Assembly: GCA_041391965.1 (NCBI GenBank)
Contig: JAWKMZ010000002.1
Location: 310,001-374,000 of the forward strand
DNA length: 64,000 nucleotides
Direction: 5' to 3'
Source: JAWKMZ01 sp041391965
Lineage (GTDB): Bacteria; Bacteroidota; Bacteroidia; Flavobacteriales; Flavobacteriaceae
Position numbers and translations under genes: made by a program. Below are positions 1 through 7,525 of this stretch, piece by piece. The first letter of the stretch is position 1. Each line of letters starts with the position of its first letter. A model generated the notes under the pieces. The model saw only the letters and a list, made by a program, of their open reading frames with translations. It was not told where the DNA came from and ran no database searches.

Positions 1-840
1 GGCACAATCACCAATAGCATACACCTCTTTGATGTTGGTTTCTAAATAACGATTTACTTTAACACCACGTCCTGTTTCAATAGTTGAATTTTTAATAAAG
101 TCAATATTTGGACTTACACCAGCTGTCAATCCAACAAAATCACATTCAATTTCTTCGCCAGTTTCTTCAATAATTATAGACTTTACTTTGCCATTTTCAT
201 CTGAAATAATTTCTTTTAAGTTAGATGCTAAGCGCAAATCGATATGATGGTTTTTAATGTGTCTGTTAATCATTTCACTTTCGCCTTGAGGCAAAACACC
301 ATTCCAAAAACTGGATTCTCTGACTAAAAAAGTCACAGGAATATGTCGTGTACTAAGCATTTCGGCCAATTCAATACCAATCAATCCACCACCAACAATG
401 ACAGCTCTTTTACACACGTTATTGTTGGGAGCATAAATTTCAAGACTGTCTAAATCTTGTTTGTGATATAAACCTTGTACACCTTTTAAATCTTGTCCTG
501 GCCATCCAAATTTGTTGGGTTTACTTCCTGTGGCAATAATCAGTTGATCGTAATTTAAGGTGTCACCAGAACTAAGATGAAGTGTTTTTGTTGTGGTTTC
601 AACCGTTTTTACAAAGCCGTTTTTGAGTTCAATTCTGTTTTTTTGCCAAAACCAATCTTCATAAGGTTTGGTGTGTTCAAACTTTAAATGTCCCATATAA
701 ACATACATTAAAGCAGTACGCGAAAAAAAGTGCTCAGTTTCTGAAGAAATTATCGTTATTTTTTTGTCAGAAAGTTTTCTGATGTGTCTTGCTGCTGTAA
801 CACCAGAAATTCCGTTTCCAATAATAACAATATGTTCCAT
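1..840 (-). CDS. FAD/NAD(P)-dependent oxidoreductase (partial, C-terminus off window)
   Basis: The frame is open from an ATG at 840 to the window edge, giving 280 residues of a pyridine nucleotide-disulfide oxidoreductase. Residues 8-17 (GNGISGVTAA) form the N-terminal FAD-binding dinucleotide fold. A second fold (VIVGGGLIGIELAEML) near the middle would bind NAD(P)H. The last visible residues, AIGDCA, are the FAD-binding motif near the end of such domains. There is no CxxxxC redox disulfide, so it resembles ferredoxin/rubredoxin or nitrite reductase-type reductases more than thioredoxin reductases. It is divergent from the GH113-like gene and points away from the arsenosugar operon. Oxidoreductases of this type often accompany arsenosugar genes, but membership here is inference. 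Substrate unknown. Confidence 0.85.
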   Translation of the reverse strand, partial: MEHIVIIGNGISGVTAARHIRKLSDKKITIISSETEHFFSRTALMYVYMGHLKFEHTKPYEDWFWQKNRIELKNGFVKTVETTTKTLHLSSGDTLNYDQLIIATGSKPNKFGWPGQDLKGVQGLYHKQDLDSLEIYAPNNNVCKRAVIVGGGLIGIELAEMLSTRHIPVTFLVRESSFWNGVLPQGESEMINRHIKNHHIDLRLASNLKEIISDENGKVKSIIIEETGEEIECDFVGLTAGVSPNIDFIKNSTIETGRGVKVNRYLETNIKEVYAIGDCA

Positions 841-932
841 AAACTTTAATTTTTTAATGGTTGGTCGTTCATTTTTAAATAACCTTAATTGGTTGTTTGA
901 TTTTGTTTAAATTTAAAGATTAAATATGAGTT

Positions 933-1937
933 ATGAAGCTATTTTTTAAAATGTGTGTGTTACTGTGTTGCTGTTGCATTTTGAATTGCAAAAAAACAGA
1001 AAAGATAAATGGTGTTAGTTTTGTATCCTCTCAAGATGCTATTACTCTAACTCACATTCAACCAATTCTTAATATTCATGCCAATTACGCATCTATCATG
1101 CCTTTTGGTTTTATACGCGAATTATCACATCCTGATATTCAATATAATTCTGATAGACAATGGTTTGGTGAAACTAAATCTGGGATAGAGCAGTATGCTG
1201 ATGCGCTACATAAACAACGCATCAAAGTGATGGTAAAACCGCAAATTTGGGTTTGGCAAGGCGAATTTACAGGTTTTATTAAAATGGCCACTGAAAACGA
1301 TTGGAAAACGTTGGAAGCGTCGTACACCAAATTTATTTTGGATTATGCTGAAGTCGCCCAAACAACCCATGCCGAAATACTTTGTATTGGTACAGAATTG
1401 GAAACATTTATTGATGAGCGTCCTGCATTTTGGCACCAATTAATTAAAAATATTCGTACTGTTTATAAAGGAAAACTGACTTATGCAGCTAATTGGAACG
1501 AGTTTGAACGAACCCCTTTTTGGGACGAATTGGATTATATTGGCGTCGATGCGTATTTTCCGTTAAGTGATAAACAAACACCAACACTTGAAGATTGTAA
1601 ATTGGGTTGGCAACCACACAAATTGCTCTTAAAACAATTTTCAGAACACTATAAAAAGCCAATTTTATTTACCGAATTTGGATACAGAAGTGTTGATTAT
1701 GCAGCCAAAGCACCTTGGAAAGCAGATAGAGAGATGACTGTTGTTAATTTACAAGCACAAACCAACGCTATGCAATCGCTTTTTGATGAAATTTGGGATG
1801 AAAATTGGTTTGCTGGTGGTTTTGTTTGGAAATGGTTTCATAGCCATAATGAAGTAGGAGGAAATGAAAATTCGCAATTTACACCTCAAAATAAACCTGT
1901 TGAACAAATTATAAAGAATGAATATGCTAAGTATTAA
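933..1937 (+). CDS. GH113-like glycoside hydrolase, probable lipoprotein
   Basis: A 334-residue protein resembling glycoside hydrolase family 113 (beta-mannanase type TIM barrels). The N-terminus is short, hydrophobic and Cys-rich, with a possible lipidation Cys at residue 19, so it is probably surface or periplasmic. Two Glu residues at the expected strand ends are candidate catalytic residues: E155 in IGTELE (acid/base) and E248 in FTEFGY (nucleophile). Trp-rich stretches (WVWQGEF, VWKWFHSH) would line a sugar cleft. The stop overlaps the stop of the convergent TIGR04283 gene by 4 bp. No polysaccharide utilisation locus (SusC/D) is nearby, so the substrate is unclear. The family call is from motif memory, not a search. 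Confidence 0.75.
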   Translation: MKLFFKMCVLLCCCCILNCKKTEKINGVSFVSSQDAITLTHIQPILNIHANYASIMPFGFIRELSHPDIQYNSDRQWFGETKSGIEQYADALHKQRIKVMVKPQIWVWQGEFTGFIKMATENDWKTLEASYTKFILDYAEVAQTTHAEILCIGTELETFIDERPAFWHQLIKNIRTVYKGKLTYAANWNEFERTPFWDELDYIGVDAYFPLSDKQTPTLEDCKLGWQPHKLLLKQFSEHYKKPILFTEFGYRSVDYAAKAPWKADREMTVVNLQAQTNAMQSLFDEIWDENWFAGGFVWKWFHSHNEVGGNENSQFTPQNKPVEQIIKNEYAKY

Positions 1938-2620
1938 CCAATATGTTTTTTGTAATAATTGTGTAGATTTTCGGCAGAAGCTCCAAACCATTTTTTGATA
2001 TAAATCATCCAAAAATAATATTGTAATTTCCAAATTCCAGTAGCGTTGTAGCGTCTTGCTGAAGTAGTTAGCCACTGTTGGATAACAACAAATTGTTTGC
2101 GAGCATATAATTTGTTAATAAGGTCATTATCTTCATAAATAGTAAAACGTTCATCAAAACCTTCAAGCGTATCAAATAATTTTGTAGTAATAAACTGGCT
2201 TTGGTCACCACCTCTACAAGCTCTCCAGCTAAATTGTGTAAGCCAACCAGCTAACTTTAGCCACCAATGTTTGCTGTCAAATTTCATTTTAAAGCAACCT
2301 GCTTCATTGCCTTTTCTAACTTCATCACAAATATAGTGGTCAAAGTTTTTAGGCGGAAATGAATCTGCATGCAAAAAATAAAGAATGGTTCCTAAAGCGT
2401 GTTTTGCACCAAAATTCATTTGTTTTGCTCTGCCTTTTTTGGAAGTTAAAAGGGTGACGTTCTCAAATTTTTTGACAAGCTCTTGAGACCCATCAGTACT
2501 TCCACCATCCACAACAATAATTTCTATGTTATTTTTATCTGAAGCATTATCATGTAAATACTGTAACAACTTGCCAATACATGCAACTTCATTAAGAATA
2601 GGAACAATAATGCTTATCAT
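1934..2620 (-). CDS. TIGR04283 family arsenosugar biosynthesis glycosyltransferase
   Basis: A 228-residue GT2-fold glycosyltransferase. The N-terminus MISIIVPILNE is the nucleotide-sugar-binding strand. IEIIVVDGGSTDGS (about residues 35-48) and LHADSFPP (a DxD-like HAD motif) complete the GT-A core. The ATG at 2620 is preferred over an upstream in-frame TTG at 2626 because it begins exactly at the conserved strand. It is the last gene of the leftward operon, 27 bp after the DUF547 gene. The TIGR04283 family recurs with ArsS and is assigned to arsenosugar formation. The acceptor (glycerol, glycerophosphate or a lipid) is not known from the sequence. Confidence 0.85.
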   Translation of the reverse strand: MISIIVPILNEVACIGKLLQYLHDNASDKNNIEIIVVDGGSTDGSQELVKKFENVTLLTSKKGRAKQMNFGAKHALGTILYFLHADSFPPKNFDHYICDEVRKGNEAGCFKMKFDSKHWWLKLAGWLTQFSWRACRGGDQSQFITTKLFDTLEGFDERFTIYEDNDLINKLYARKQFVVIQQWLTTSARRYNATGIWKLQYYFWMIYIKKWFGASAENLHNYYKKHIG

Positions 2621-2647
2621 ACACAATTGTACAAAAAAATACGCAGA

Positions 2648-3412
2648 TTAGTTTTTTTGCTCATTCAAACTCCAGTTGTAATTGATGTAATCGATGTTGG
2701 CTTTTGAACTTATTTTGGTTTTGCTATACTTATTTATAAAGGCGATAATACTTCCGTTTTTGGTAAAATCTTTTTTGTACCATTTAAATATTTCCGAAAG
2801 CTGAACCTTGTTTTCAGATATTTTGTTCTTGTTTGGATTATTGATAAAATCAATAGCAGCTTTTTGCAACAAAGATTCTACATTGTTGGCTGTGTAAGCT
2901 GTGTTGAGTAATTTTGGACATGAAAAGGAAGCACAATTAATAGCAAAGTGTATGCGTGGTTCGTCCATTTTACGTAAAATGCCATTTTCAATATCAGCTA
3001 AAGAGAAGTTTTTATCACCAATTTTGACTCGGTTTTTTAACCAAGGATTTTTGATGTCTTTGATACTTTTTGTTGGATAATTTTCAAGAATCAGCTTAAT
3101 GGTATTGGCATTGTACACATTAATGTAGTAGGCTAACAATTCATCTTTGCTCCAATGGTCTTGAGGAATTTGGGTTGCTAAATAATCTACATATGCGTTG
3201 AGTTTATCTATGTCAGTTTTAAAACCTTTATAGTTGACATCGCCATTATGTGCCACATATTTTTTTAAAAGAGCCTCCCAATCAGAATGGTTTACAATAG
3301 CTTTTGTGCTTGTTTTTGTTGATGCGTTTGTGGGTTTTAGTGGTACTCCTTTAGCAGAAAAACAACTTGTAAATGATAAAAAGATAATAAGCATTAAAAA
3401 CGAAGGTTTCAT
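2648..3412 (-). CDS. DUF547 lipoprotein
   Basis: A 254-residue protein with a lipoprotein signal (LSFTSC, lipid Cys about 17) and a DUF547 domain over most of the mature chain. Typical features are DELLAYYINVYNANTIKLI near residue 90, FSLADIENGILR, and the Cys/His-containing HFAINCASFSCP near residue 160. DUF547 has a papain/transglutaminase-like look, and the HFAINCAS segment could supply a Cys nucleophile, but no biochemical role is established to my knowledge. Its ATG overlaps the stop of the sterol-desaturase-family gene in an ATGA junction (3409-3412), so the two are probably translationally coupled. It sits inside the arsenosugar operon. The function there is unknown. Confidence 0.85.
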   Translation of the reverse strand: MKPSFLMLIIFLSFTSCFSAKGVPLKPTNASTKTSTKAIVNHSDWEALLKKYVAHNGDVNYKGFKTDIDKLNAYVDYLATQIPQDHWSKDELLAYYINVYNANTIKLILENYPTKSIKDIKNPWLKNRVKIGDKNFSLADIENGILRKMDEPRIHFAINCASFSCPKLLNTAYTANNVESLLQKAAIDFINNPNKNKISENKVQLSEIFKWYKKDFTKNGSIIAFINKYSKTKISSKANIDYINYNWSLNEQKN

Positions 3413-4329
3413 TTTTTAAATTTAATAGGATATAACTCCTGATGGATAAAATCTTTGGGAAATGTTTCGTCATTTTCAAAACCAAGTTCTATATCTCTTC
3501 CGTTGTGTGGAATGTGAGCAGTTTTAAAAAGATAATCCCAAACACTTAGCGTTAGTCCATAATTAACACCATACCTTACGTTGTTTGGCAATTTTTTGGC
3601 ATGATGCCAAATGTGCATTTTTGGATTGTTGAGAATGTATTTTAATGGACCATAATTCCACCCTAAATTGGCATGGTTTAAATGACCAATAACGATGGTA
3701 AAAAAGTAAACGATGGCAACATCTTGTGCATCAAAACCACCAATAACAGCAATTGGAATGTAAAGCAACGATTTGTAAACCACTGGTTCCATCCAATGGT
3801 ATCGCAAATGTGCTGCAAATCCCATTTGTTTTACAGAGTGATGCACTTTGTGAAAATTCCACAACAAAGGGACACGATGCAAAAGCCGATGGGTGTTCCA
3901 TTGCACAAAATCGGAAACGAGAAAGAAAATTAAAAGCCCTAACCATTTTGGTAAGTTGTCCACATCAAATAACTGAAAACTTGAAATAGATAAGCCAATT
4001 GTTTTTAGCATATCATTTAAAAATTCGGCAGCAGTATTTGATAATGCGATGAGGACGATAAGGTTTAAAAGAAAAAAATTAAAAAACATATAAAAGGTAT
4101 CCAACCAAAAATCTTTCCTGAAAATGGCTTGCCTTTTTCGCCACGGAAAGGCAATTTCTAAAATCCAAACAGCTAATGAAATTAAGATAAGACCATAAAA
4201 ATAGTTGTTCCAATGGTAAACGTCAATGAGTTCATATTTAAGATAGTTCCAGTAACCAGAATAAGATTTTGAGATGATTTCTATATATTTTTCCATTGTA
4301 ATTTTTGTAATAGCAATTATGGTATCCAT
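3409..4329 (-). CDS. Sterol desaturase / fatty acid hydroxylase superfamily membrane protein
   Basis: A 306-residue integral membrane di-iron enzyme. Hydrophobic helices lie around residues 42-60 and 85-110, with more downstream. The His clusters of the superfamily are present in order: HRLLH (HX3H), HKVHH (HX2HH), GHLNHANLG and HIWHH. Known members hydroxylate or desaturate sterols, carotenoids, fatty acyl chains or alkylglycerols. The ATG at 4329 gives the full length; an internal ATG at 4296 (MEKYIEI) is an alternative start. It lies between the nucleoside phosphorylase and DUF547 genes of the arsenosugar operon and is coupled to DUF547 by a 4 bp overlap. A role in modifying a lipid carrying the arsenosugar is an attractive but unproven inference. 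Confidence 0.88.
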   Translation of the reverse strand: MDTIIAITKITMEKYIEIISKSYSGYWNYLKYELIDVYHWNNYFYGLILISLAVWILEIAFPWRKRQAIFRKDFWLDTFYMFFNFFLLNLIVLIALSNTAAEFLNDMLKTIGLSISSFQLFDVDNLPKWLGLLIFFLVSDFVQWNTHRLLHRVPLLWNFHKVHHSVKQMGFAAHLRYHWMEPVVYKSLLYIPIAVIGGFDAQDVAIVYFFTIVIGHLNHANLGWNYGPLKYILNNPKMHIWHHAKKLPNNVRYGVNYGLTLSVWDYLFKTAHIPHNGRDIELGFENDETFPKDFIHQELYPIKFKK

Positions 4330-4345
4330 TTGTAAATCATATATG

Positions 4346-5158
4346 CTATAGCAATTTTATTAACTCTTTAAATAAAATAATCATGTGTGGTTCAGCGTTT
4401 TTAGCTAAATCAATAATTTCTGAAATATTTATAGGTTTCAAATTATTTGGATCACATTCATCAGTCAAAACAGATACTGCTGCTACTTTTAATTTTAAAT
4501 GGTTAGCCACAATAATTTCGGGTACTGTACTCATACCAACCGCATCGGCTCCAATTATTTTGAGCATTCGGTATTCTGCTCTGGTTTCTAATTGAGGCCC
4601 AACAACGGAAGCATACACACCTTTGTGAAGTTTGATATTGTGATTTTTAGCAATTTGTTCAAACTTTGAATTAATTTCAGCATCATAAGGCGCACTCATA
4701 TCTACAAAACGCTCACCCATTTGTTCAACACCAACAAATGCTAATGGTGAACTTCCTTGTAGATTGATATGGTCATCGATGAGCATCAACTCACCTTTTT
4801 TGAAACTCAAATTAATAGCTCCTGAAGCGTTAGAAACTAACAATGTGTGAATACCAAGTTTTTCCATAATGCGAACAGGATAGGTAACATCTTGTAAGGT
4901 ATAACCTTCATAAATATGGAAGCGTCCTTGCATGATAATCACTTTTTTGCCTTCTAAAATGCCATAAATTAATTTGCCTTTATGAAACTCAACTGTTGCT
5001 GTCGGAAAATTTGGAATGTGATTATAACTGACCTCATGTAATATGTCAATTTCATTTACAAGTTGCCCCAAACCAGTTCCTAAAATGATACCAATTTCAG
5101 GGTTTTCAAAACCTTTGGCTTTTAAATAATCGGTTGTTTCTGTAATAGATTTAATCAT
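4346..5158 (-). CDS. Purine-nucleoside phosphorylase, MTAP-like specificity residues
   Basis: A 270-residue trimeric-type PNP/MTAP enzyme that would split a purine nucleoside with phosphate into base and sugar 1-phosphate. Visible motifs are ILGTGLGQL (phosphate loop), QGRFHIYEGY, SNASGAINL, DHINLQGSSPL, VGPQLETRAE and GADAVGMSTVPE. By eye against human PNP, the purine-contact Asn243 aligns with Asp233 (LTDEC), and the 5'-OH contact His257 aligns with Ile245 (NIS). Both changes resemble MTAP, which takes adenine nucleosides with bulky 5' groups. The ATG at 5158 overlaps the upstream TIGR04282 stop by 8 bp and begins at the usual family start. A longer frame to 5194 would only extend into that gene. 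The operon context suggests that 5'-dimethylarsinoyl-5'-deoxyadenosine is the substrate. Confidence 0.9.
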   Translation of the reverse strand: MIKSITETTDYLKAKGFENPEIGIILGTGLGQLVNEIDILHEVSYNHIPNFPTATVEFHKGKLIYGILEGKKVIIMQGRFHIYEGYTLQDVTYPVRIMEKLGIHTLLVSNASGAINLSFKKGELMLIDDHINLQGSSPLAFVGVEQMGERFVDMSAPYDAEINSKFEQIAKNHNIKLHKGVYASVVGPQLETRAEYRMLKIIGADAVGMSTVPEIIVANHLKLKVAAVSVLTDECDPNNLKPINISEIIDLAKNAEPHMIILFKELIKLL

Positions 5159-5828
5159 AGATGTTGTACATTTTTTTGAGCTGAGGATGGTCATTTAAAT
5201 CTTCAATAGTATCAATGTCATTTAATTCATTTAGTAAAAATATGGTGTTGTCTTTTAAATTGCTAAGTGTGTCTTTAAGAACAGATTCTGTTCCCCAAGA
5301 TTTGTTTTTAAAGATGTTTTGGTTTAAGGTTTTCATTCCTAAAAGATAGTAACCTCCATCTTTTGCTGGGCCAATAACAACGTCATATTGGTTAAGTTGC
5401 TCAAAAGCGGTATTGATGGTGTTGGCATCTAAATCTAATAAATCACTACCAATAATTAACGCTTTGTCGTAACCCAAGCCAAAAAGTTCAGCAAATGCGT
5501 TTTCCATTTTTATGCCTAAGTTGTCTCCTTGTTGCAATTTTTTTCTAAAAATGTTGGTATCCCAATGATCATTTTTATGAATGTGTTCTGAATAGAATAC
5601 GAATTTATCGGCATTTACATTTTCAGAAATTTTAGCTGTATGTTGCAATAAATGTTTGTAAATTTTTAAAGCGGCTTCATCACCAATGGTCTTTGCTAAA
5701 CGTGTTTTGCATTTGCCAAGTTCTGGATTGCGAGTGAAGATAATCAATGCTTTTTTTGAGGTTGGGAAATGAAAATCAAAGGCCATTTCATTGTCACCAT
5801 CTGAATCTTTTGTGCTAAATAATCCCAT
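5151..5828 (-). CDS. TIGR04282 (DUF2064) arsenosugar biosynthesis glycosyltransferase, CofC-like
   Basis: A 225-residue GT-A-fold protein. ALIIFTRNPELGKCKTRLAK near residues 27-46 is the nucleotide-binding segment shared with CofC/MobA-like nucleotidyltransferases. ALIIGSDLLDL carries the metal-binding Asp, and DVVIGPAKDGGYYLLGM is the family signature. The family is called an arsenosugar glycosyltransferase from its recurrent association with ArsS, but its likeness to CofC also allows activation of a sugar 1-phosphate with a nucleotide. It lies between the rhodanese gene (49 bp upstream) and the phosphorylase (8 bp overlap). That order fits a phosphorylase product being passed on for activation or transfer. 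Confidence 0.85.
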   Translation of the reverse strand: MGLFSTKDSDGDNEMAFDFHFPTSKKALIIFTRNPELGKCKTRLAKTIGDEAALKIYKHLLQHTAKISENVNADKFVFYSEHIHKNDHWDTNIFRKKLQQGDNLGIKMENAFAELFGLGYDKALIIGSDLLDLDANTINTAFEQLNQYDVVIGPAKDGGYYLLGMKTLNQNIFKNKSWGTESVLKDTLSNLKDNTIFLLNELNDIDTIEDLNDHPQLKKMYNIYD

Positions 5829-5877
5829 AAGTTTTAATTATCAGGTGCTTAAATTCTGAAATTGAAGTCAAAAAATA

Positions 5878-6372
5878 TTAATTAAAAACTCTTATTCCTT
5901 TTTTTAACCATTGACTCCATTCTTTAGAAAATGCGTGGACCTTATTTGTTTCATTTCCTTCGGAATCATAAACCTTAAAATTACTGTTTTTCCATTCAAA
6001 GATGCCTCCATAAAGATTAAAAACGTTTTTGTAACCAGCTTTTTTGAGTTTGTTAGCAATAATTTCAGAACGAATACCTAAAGAGCAATATACAACAATA
6101 GTTTTATTTTTATTAGACACTTTATTTTGAATAGCATCTATGTTAAAATTACTGTAGCCAACAAAAAGTGCATTTTTTATATGGCTAACATTAAACTCCT
6201 TAATTTCTCGTGCATCTAAAATGATAGCCTTAGTTTTTGGCATGGCTAATTCTTGAACAGAGATATACGGAATGTTGTAAGAATTGTAATGTTTTAATAA
6301 ATGCGATAGGCTATTTTGCGAAAACCCAAATGAACTTATTAAACCAAGTATTATAAATGCAAACGTTTTCAT
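5878..6372 (-). CDS. Secreted rhodanese-domain protein
   Basis: A 164-residue protein with a signal peptide (about residues 1-18, ending FGFSQ) and one rhodanese domain. DAREIKEFNVSHIKNALFVGY is the CH2A-like region. C96 in the loop VVYCSLGIRSE is the persulfide-carrying Cys, and NLYGGIFEW precedes the C-terminus. Single-domain rhodaneses transfer sulfane sulfur or serve as persulfide carriers. It sits 11 bp downstream of arsS and 49 bp upstream of the TIGR04282 gene, inside the arsenosugar operon. Export to the periplasm is odd for a step in a cytoplasmic pathway. Handling of thio-arsenicals or sulfur repair is speculation. Confidence 0.88.
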   Translation of the reverse strand: MKTFAFIILGLISSFGFSQNSLSHLLKHYNSYNIPYISVQELAMPKTKAIILDAREIKEFNVSHIKNALFVGYSNFNIDAIQNKVSNKNKTIVVYCSLGIRSEIIANKLKKAGYKNVFNLYGGIFEWKNSNFKVYDSEGNETNKVHAFSKEWSQWLKKGIRVFN

Positions 6373-6383
6373 TATATTGGTCT

Positions 6384-7436
6384 TTAAGTAACACTACCTT
6401 GACAACTACTTCCTGCACCAGCAGTGCAACCATAACAATGTTGCGAAATAACAATATTTCTGCCTTCCAAAAGAGCTTCGTTGTATTCTGAAATATGTTT
6501 TGCTTTACTGTTTACAGGGAGTTCCAGCATCTGATTAAAATCGCAATCAAACAAAAATCCATCCCAGCTTATGGATAAGGTATTGGTGCACATCACATTT
6601 TTTACGGCTTCTGGATTATAGGCTTCTACTAAGCTATACATATAATCTTCATAATTTTCGGAAGCAATGAGATAATCTAAAAAGCGTGATATTGGTAAAT
6701 TAGTTATGGCAAATAAATTATGAAATTGAATACCAAAATCGTCCATTAACGCTTTTTTAAAATCTTTTTCCATAGTGGCCTGATTTCCTGGTAAAAAAGC
6801 ACCTGAAGGATTGTAAACCAAGTCCAAGCGCAAATTGCTATTTGGCATACCATAACCAACAGCATTCAACTCCTGTAAAGCTTTTATGGATTTGTCAAAA
6901 ACGCCTTGGCCACGTTGTTTGTCTGTTTTTCCTTTGGTCCAGTGTGGCATGGAGCTAATCACATGCACATTGTGCTTTTTGAAAAACTCTGGCAAATCAT
7001 GGTATTTTTTATTGGCTTTGATAATAGTTAAATTGGAGCGCACAATAAAATCTTTGATGCCAACTTTGGAGGCTTCATCCACAAACCAACGAAAATTAGG
7101 ATTCATTTCTGGAGCTCCTCCTGTTAAATCGAGTGTATGTGCTTCCGTTTTTTTGATGACGTCCAAACATTGCTGCATGGTTTCACGTGTCATAATTTCT
7201 TTTCGGTCAGGACCAGCATCTACATGGCAATGTTCACAAACCTGGTTACACATATAGCCTACATTTATTTGAAGAATTTCAAGCTTTTTAGCCTTTAGAG
7301 GAAATTGATCAGTTTCGGCAATTTTTTCTTTAAAAGTGGGTAATTCACCCTTTTTAAAAATGCCATTCGATAAAATTTCGAGTTGTTTATTACTTTTTGC
7401 TAATTCGCTTTTGCGCTTATGTAGGGATTTAATCAT
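6384..7436 (-). CDS. arsS: Arsenosugar biosynthesis radical SAM protein ArsS
   Basis: A 350-residue radical SAM enzyme. The [4Fe-4S]/SAM motif is CNQVCEHC (C63, C67, C70), in the CX3CX2C spacing. DLTGGAPEMN follows as the GGE-like SAM-binding strand. The C-terminal Cys-rich domain (DUF3641 type) contains FDCDFNQML and ends in CYGCTAGAGSSCQG (C334, C337, C345). In cyanobacteria ArsS joins the 5'-deoxyadenosyl group of SAM to dimethylarsinous acid, giving dimethylarsinoyl-5'-deoxyadenosine. Some homologues are selenoproteins; this one uses Cys throughout, and no in-frame UGA needs reading through. It starts 90 bp after the AhpD-like gene and begins the tightly packed part of the operon. Confidence 0.92.
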   Translation of the reverse strand: MIKSLHKRKSELAKSNKQLEILSNGIFKKGELPTFKEKIAETDQFPLKAKKLEILQINVGYMCNQVCEHCHVDAGPDRKEIMTRETMQQCLDVIKKTEAHTLDLTGGAPEMNPNFRWFVDEASKVGIKDFIVRSNLTIIKANKKYHDLPEFFKKHNVHVISSMPHWTKGKTDKQRGQGVFDKSIKALQELNAVGYGMPNSNLRLDLVYNPSGAFLPGNQATMEKDFKKALMDDFGIQFHNLFAITNLPISRFLDYLIASENYEDYMYSLVEAYNPEAVKNVMCTNTLSISWDGFLFDCDFNQMLELPVNSKAKHISEYNEALLEGRNIVISQHCYGCTAGAGSSCQGSVT

Positions 7437-7497
7437 TTTTAAATTTTTGATTCATTTGAAAATATCTCGACAAATGTCGGGATGAGCAATTTGTAAA

Positions 7498-7514
7498 ATT
7501 TTGTTTCACAAAAT
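7498..7514. other. Small hairpin between the AhpD-like gene and arsS
   Basis: A perfect 7 bp inverted repeat, ATTTTGT / ACAAAAT, with a 3 nt loop. It lies in the 89 bp gap between the AhpD-like gene and arsS, together with a CGACA-aa-TGTCG dyad at about 7469-7480. It could be a weak attenuator or an RNA-processing site that lowers arsS expression relative to the first gene. There is no proper U-tract, so I do not call a terminator. Confidence 0.3.
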
Positions 7515-7525
7515 CAATAGCCTGC

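Noticed and set aside
1749..2075. 108-residue frame spanning the convergent GH113 and TIGR04283 ends
   Set aside because: Antisense to one gene and out of frame in the other, with no domain; a shadow frame.
5159..5194. Longer start for the nucleoside phosphorylase
   Set aside because: The added residues overlap TIGR04282 coding sequence; the ATG at 5158 gives the standard length and a usual 8 bp overlap.
6384..7436. ArsS as a selenoprotein
   Set aside because: The C-terminal motif is read entirely with Cys codons and the frame has a normal stop; no in-frame UGA or SECIS-like need is seen.
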